Of a stretch of 64,000 nt of DNA, positions 61,101 through 64,000 are shown piece after piece. The stretch's first letter is position 1, and every line of letters begins with the position of its first letter. The position numbers were made by a program, and so were the translations under genes. Where the stretch lies: NCBI RefSeq assembly GCF_901000735.1, contig NC_081544.1, forward strand, positions 36,407,235-36,471,234. Reading direction: 5' to 3'. The stretch comes from Corylus avellana. Its lineage: Eukaryota > Streptophyta > Magnoliopsida > Fagales > Betulaceae. The notes under the pieces were generated by a model. It saw nothing but the letters and a program-made list of their open reading frames with translations. It was not told the origin of the DNA and searched no databases.

Positions 61101-64000
61101 ACAAAGTTTAAGAATCACCGAGATACAAGTTTTGTCCCATCTTTGAAGGAACTTTAATATCTACTGCTTTAATATATCTGTAAAACAGAATCCCTAGAAA
61201 CCATACTGATCCTTGAGTGATTTAGGATTGGCAGATGAATACATTATGTGAATTATGAATGCATGAATTGGCCAATTGAAAAGAACCAGCATTGAAATTA
61301 GAAGATTAAAGAACAACTGAAAAAACAAAACTGCTTTGGGGAAACCATGAATCTAATAAATATATTTAGGGCTGAGAATATTTAAATAAGAGACTTTAGC
61401 AATCATGTGAAATACTATGAATGATGCATATCACACATAAAGGTCAAACTGAAACGGATGGATGAGCAAGGTGATAGCATATTCACCTTTAAGGGCTCAA
61501 ACCACATACAAAAATGAATTAGTGGAAGTACAGCCTAGTGTAACAGAGTATAAAGCATGTCAAATATAAAGGTCATATTGACATGTATGCATCAACTGGC
61601 GAGGCTAGCATATTAACATTTATGGGCTCGAGCCACATACAGAACTGTACTAGTAGAACTAGAGCCCGGACTTTCAGACTGTCAAATTCAACTTCAGCGT
61701 TGTGCATTCTCAAAAACTGTCAATATCTAGACTTAGAAAAAGCATTAAAAGTGAGATAGAGCGCAAGGCAGTGAAATAAACTATACCTTCTTCAGCACAT
61801 TGACAATAGCTTTTAAAAAAATTTAAATTTTAAATTTTTTTTAAAAAAAAAAAACACCAAAAATTAGAAAAAGAGAAAAAAGGAAACTGAAGTTGAAGAT
61901 TCTCACATTATTTTCTGAACCATTAGAAACTTGCAAATCATTATCCGTAGGCTTCTTGCATCTCTTCTCCTCTTCCTGTAGACAATCACGGACAGGCTAT
62001 GTCAATAAAAGATTATCTGCTCAAGTTGTTAAATTAGACAAAACAAGCTGTGTTTTGGCTTCCTTTGCACAAGTCTTAGAAATCTGCAGAGATATATATA
62101 AAAAACACAAGCATAGACAGGCTAAGGAAAAGATTACTAATTAAGATGATTATAGTAGACAAAAAAAAAAAAAAAAAGCCGCCACATATCTACTCCAGAT
62201 TAATCAAAAAAAAAACATATGGAAAAGTTTAGAAGAGATTTGGGTCACTATGGGGTTCTAACACCTTTAATTACAGTATTCATTTTGGTTTCACAAGATT
62301 TAACAAATGTACACAGTAAACTAGTCAAAAGACAACAATATGATCACCCAAAACTGTTAATTCTGTATAAAGTACTAGTTCAATCCCACTTGTTAAAGGC
62401 TCAACACGGATTTGATCACCCAAAACTGTTAATTCTGTATAAAGTACTAGTTCAATCCCACTTGTTAAAGGCTCAACACGGATTTGATCACCAACGTGTG
62501 ATGTGTGCGCAAATGAATTGTTAGCCTTACTGGTACAAAAATGCAAATTGGTATCATCTAGCTCAAGAGGTCAAAAGCATTTAATTCAGACCAATGTGAA
62601 TAAGAAGAGGTTCATACAATTGATTGACATAAGTAACCAACAAAACAAATAATGGCAGGTTAAATTATCAGCATCGTTGGTTTACTTTCAATGTTGCAAA
62701 ATTGGCATTTATGAAGCTAATGCTACATTCTTATTATAGCGTTGCAAAATTTGTAGACATGTCCAATTTTAAACTTTCCCTTTTCTGTCCTTAATTTAGT
62801 TCACATAGTAGCAAGCTAACATAAAATAAAATTTTAAAGAAACTTTAAAAGCGATACAACAAAATTTATCTACTAGATAAAAACGCATACAAATATCTAA
62901 AGCACATCCAAATATTCATAAAATAACACATCTGAAGGCAACTTGACTACAACTATACACATACATACATACATACACACACACATACAAATTGTAATCA
63001 CCTGAACAAAGCGAAGGTAAAACGTGTTGAAAACCCTCAATGTCCTTTTCACCCTCGCCACACTTTTATCCGAATTATCAACTTGAGCACGACCGCTGTT
63101 ACGACTCATCGCCAGATTTCTTCTACATCGAATGTCTTCCACAAACTCAACGTTAGTCCCTTTATTGCTAACTTTATCTTTGAGGCCATCCGATAACCTC
63201 TTTCTACTACTACCATAGAAAGGCTTCTGATCATCAGGTATGTTTTGAAGCCTTGGACTAATCCTCTGCTGCAAGTTTTGTTTTCCTTGGCTACTGTTTG
63301 GTTCAATCCTTTCAACACATTGTGCAACATTCTCTTTACAATGAATGTCTTCCACGAACTCCACTTTAGTCCCTTTATTGCTAACTTTATCTTTGAGGCC
63401 ATCCGATAACCTCTTTCTATTACTACCATAGAAAGGCTTTTGATCAGCAGGTATGTTTTGAAGCCTTGGACTAATCCTTTGCTGGAAATTTCGTTGTCCT
63501 TGGCTACTGTTTGGTTCAATCTTTTCAACACATTGTGCAACATTCTTCTTTGCTGTAACAACATTCTCTTTGCAACGAATGTCTTCCCCGAACTCCACTT
63601 TAATCCCTTTCTCGCTAACTTTATCTTTGAGGCCATCTGATAACCTCTTTCTATTACTACCATAGAAAGGCTTCTGATCATCAGGTATATTCTGAAGCCT
63701 TGGACTAACCCTTCGCTGTAAAGTTTGTAGTCCTCGGCTACTGTTTGGTTCAGTCTGTTCAACACATTGTGCAACATTCTTCTTTGCCGTAACAGCATTC
63801 TCTTTACAACGAATGTCTTCCACAAACACCATCTTAGCCCTTTTCTCGCAAACTTTATCTTTGAGGCCATCCGATAACCTCTTTCCATTGCTACCATAGA
63901 AAGGCTTTTGATCATCAGGCGTGTTTTGAAGCCTTGGACTAACCCTTCGCTGTAAGTTTTGTAGTCCTAGGCTACTGATTGGTTCAATATTTTTAACACA
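50584..64000 (-). CDS. SUVH4: Histone H3K9 methyltransferase SUVH4/KRYPTONITE (5' partial)
   Basis: Exons in transcript order: 64000-63002 (open to the edge), 61975-61907, 61067-60999, 60321-60270, 60143-60037, 59474-59295, 57845-57747 (duplicated across a gap as 56205-56107), 54488-54390, 53523-53474, 53315-53227, 52875-52716, 52279-52174, 52091-51909, 51556-51320, 50697-50584. Counting the repeated exon once, 870 residues lie in the window. Order: repetitive N-terminus; RVKRTLRVFNTFYLRFVQ; SRA/YDG domain (GIDVGHQFYSRAEM, QYEDDVDNAEEVVYTGQGG, VYTYDGLYK); pre-SET cysteines (CNCKGKC, CGPRCGCGPSC); SET with NHSCEPN and ELTYDYGYELD; post-SET CYCGAQDC. SUVH4 binds methylated CHG DNA through SRA and deposits H3K9me2, maintaining CMT3-dependent methylation in heterochromatin. 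The SET catalytic motifs are intact. One intron (60998-60322) is GC-AG. The N-terminus is far longer than in Arabidopsis (624 aa in total) because of tandem repeats. Confidence 0.93.
54772..56388. repeat. Duplicated SUVH4 intron-exon segment, copy 1
   Basis: 1.6 kb ending at gap 3. It repeats as 56489-58028 and includes the 99-nt SRA exon (56205-56107). Compared with copy 2 it has a longer (CA)n tract (55161-55191), about 75 extra bases before it, and a small tandem duplication of the aatattcc-acaactttcagaca sequence near 55717-55760. Confidence 0.92.
55161..55191. repeat. (CA)n microsatellite
   Basis: About 15 CA repeats in a SUVH4 intron. The counterpart in the second copy (about 56800) has only about seven repeats. 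Confidence 0.95.
56389..56488. other. Assembly gap 3 (100 N) inside SUVH4
   Basis: Exactly 100 N between two versions of the same intron-exon sequence. It breaks the SUVH4 gene model and produces an apparent exon duplication. Confidence 0.99.
56489..58028. repeat. Duplicated SUVH4 intron-exon segment, copy 2
   Basis: 1.54 kb matching 54772-56388, including an identical-coding SRA exon (57845-57747). It carries about 40 bp (atgtggccatgagtaact region, near 57034) that copy 1 lacks, and lacks the long CA tract. After 58028 it continues into sequence unique to the gene, so this copy is joined to the upstream exons. Confidence 0.92.
62342..62492. repeat. 72-bp tandem duplication in SUVH4 intron
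   Basis: Two seemingly perfect 72-bp units starting gatcacccaaaactgtt (62342 and 62414), plus the first seven bases of a third (62486). They sit in the intron between the repeat-bearing exon and the next coding exon. Confidence 0.92.
63125..64000 (-). repeat. Coding tandem repeats in the SUVH4 N-terminal exon
   Basis: Reading leftward, the SPRLQNxPxDQKPFYGS motif starts at 63943, 63709, 63475 and 63262, giving unit lengths of 234, 234 and 213 bp (78, 78 and 71 aa). Every unit keeps the frame. The 213-bp unit lacks seven codons (a VTAKKNV-region deletion). Each unit carries RKRLSDGLKDK, a conserved VEDIRCKEN block and a VAQCVExxEPNSS block. A fifth, partial unit begins at the window edge, so the array continues outside. 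Confidence 0.93.

Noticed and set aside
63106..63915. 269-residue open frame on the minus strand, overlapping the SUVH4 exon in another frame
   Set aside because: It exists because the in-frame tandem repeats keep every alternative frame open. The other frame has the SUVH4 splice junction and FVQ continuation, so this one is a shadow.
1..64000. CRISPR arrays, prokaryotic operons, integrated viral or organellar genes
   Set aside because: Repeats seen are MITE, SINE, microsatellite or assembly duplicates. No viral polyprotein, reverse transcriptase or organellar gene was recognised in any frame.

Overview
This is nuclear DNA from a flowering plant, most likely a woody rosid-type eudicot. The evidence is AT-rich intergenic DNA, short exons split by GT-AG introns, plant-specific gene families, MITEs, tRNA-derived SINEs, and three runs of exactly 100 N that mark scaffold gaps. 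No bacterial, viral or CRISPR-type system is present. The species cannot be named from the sequence alone.

Six protein-coding genes can be read exon by exon. In order they are: a SWSAP1-like RecA-fold ATPase (+, 3011-4368); the pseudokinase receptor CORYNE (-, 6831-8349); the BAR-PH-ArfGAP-ankyrin protein AGD3/VAN3/SCARFACE (-, 10966-20645, 19 coding exons); a plant TSSC4 homologue, a U5 snRNP assembly-factor family (+, 29191-31134); the trihelix repressor ASR3 (-, 32178-33734); and the H3K9 methyltransferase SUVH4/KRYPTONITE (-, 50584 to beyond 64000, N-terminus outside the window). All six spliced reading frames were followed codon by codon, and exon phases add up in every case. CRN and AGD3 are also immediate neighbours in Arabidopsis (At5g13290 and At5g13300), so this pair looks like conserved microsynteny. 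The genes do not form an operon-like unit. Their roles are meristem CLE signalling (CRN), vesicle traffic and vein patterning (AGD3), recombination repair (SWSAP1), splicing (TSSC4), immune-gene repression (ASR3) and heterochromatin (SUVH4).

The stretch from 21.2 to 28.9 kb is gene-poor and holds MITE-like elements, a 143-bp direct duplication and microsatellites. The stretch from 34.0 to 49.7 kb has no convincing gene. It consists of three overlapping near-identical copies of the same intergenic sequence, separated by 100-N gaps at 39417-39516 and 46034-46133. A third gap (56389-56488) inside SUVH4 is also flanked by two copies of the same 1.5-1.6 kb and duplicates one SRA-domain exon. The copies differ by SNPs, microsatellite length, short indels and one insertion of about 200 bp. 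The simplest explanation is unmerged haplotype or contig ends in a scaffolded heterozygous assembly. The real locus would then be roughly 10 kb shorter.

The most noteworthy biology is: a tandem array of 71-78-aa repeats in the SUVH4 N-terminal exon, running off the window edge; a GC-AG intron in SUVH4; a TSSC4 homologue carrying SILK-like and RVxF-like PP1 docking motifs; and a tRNA-derived SINE family with clear target-site duplications.
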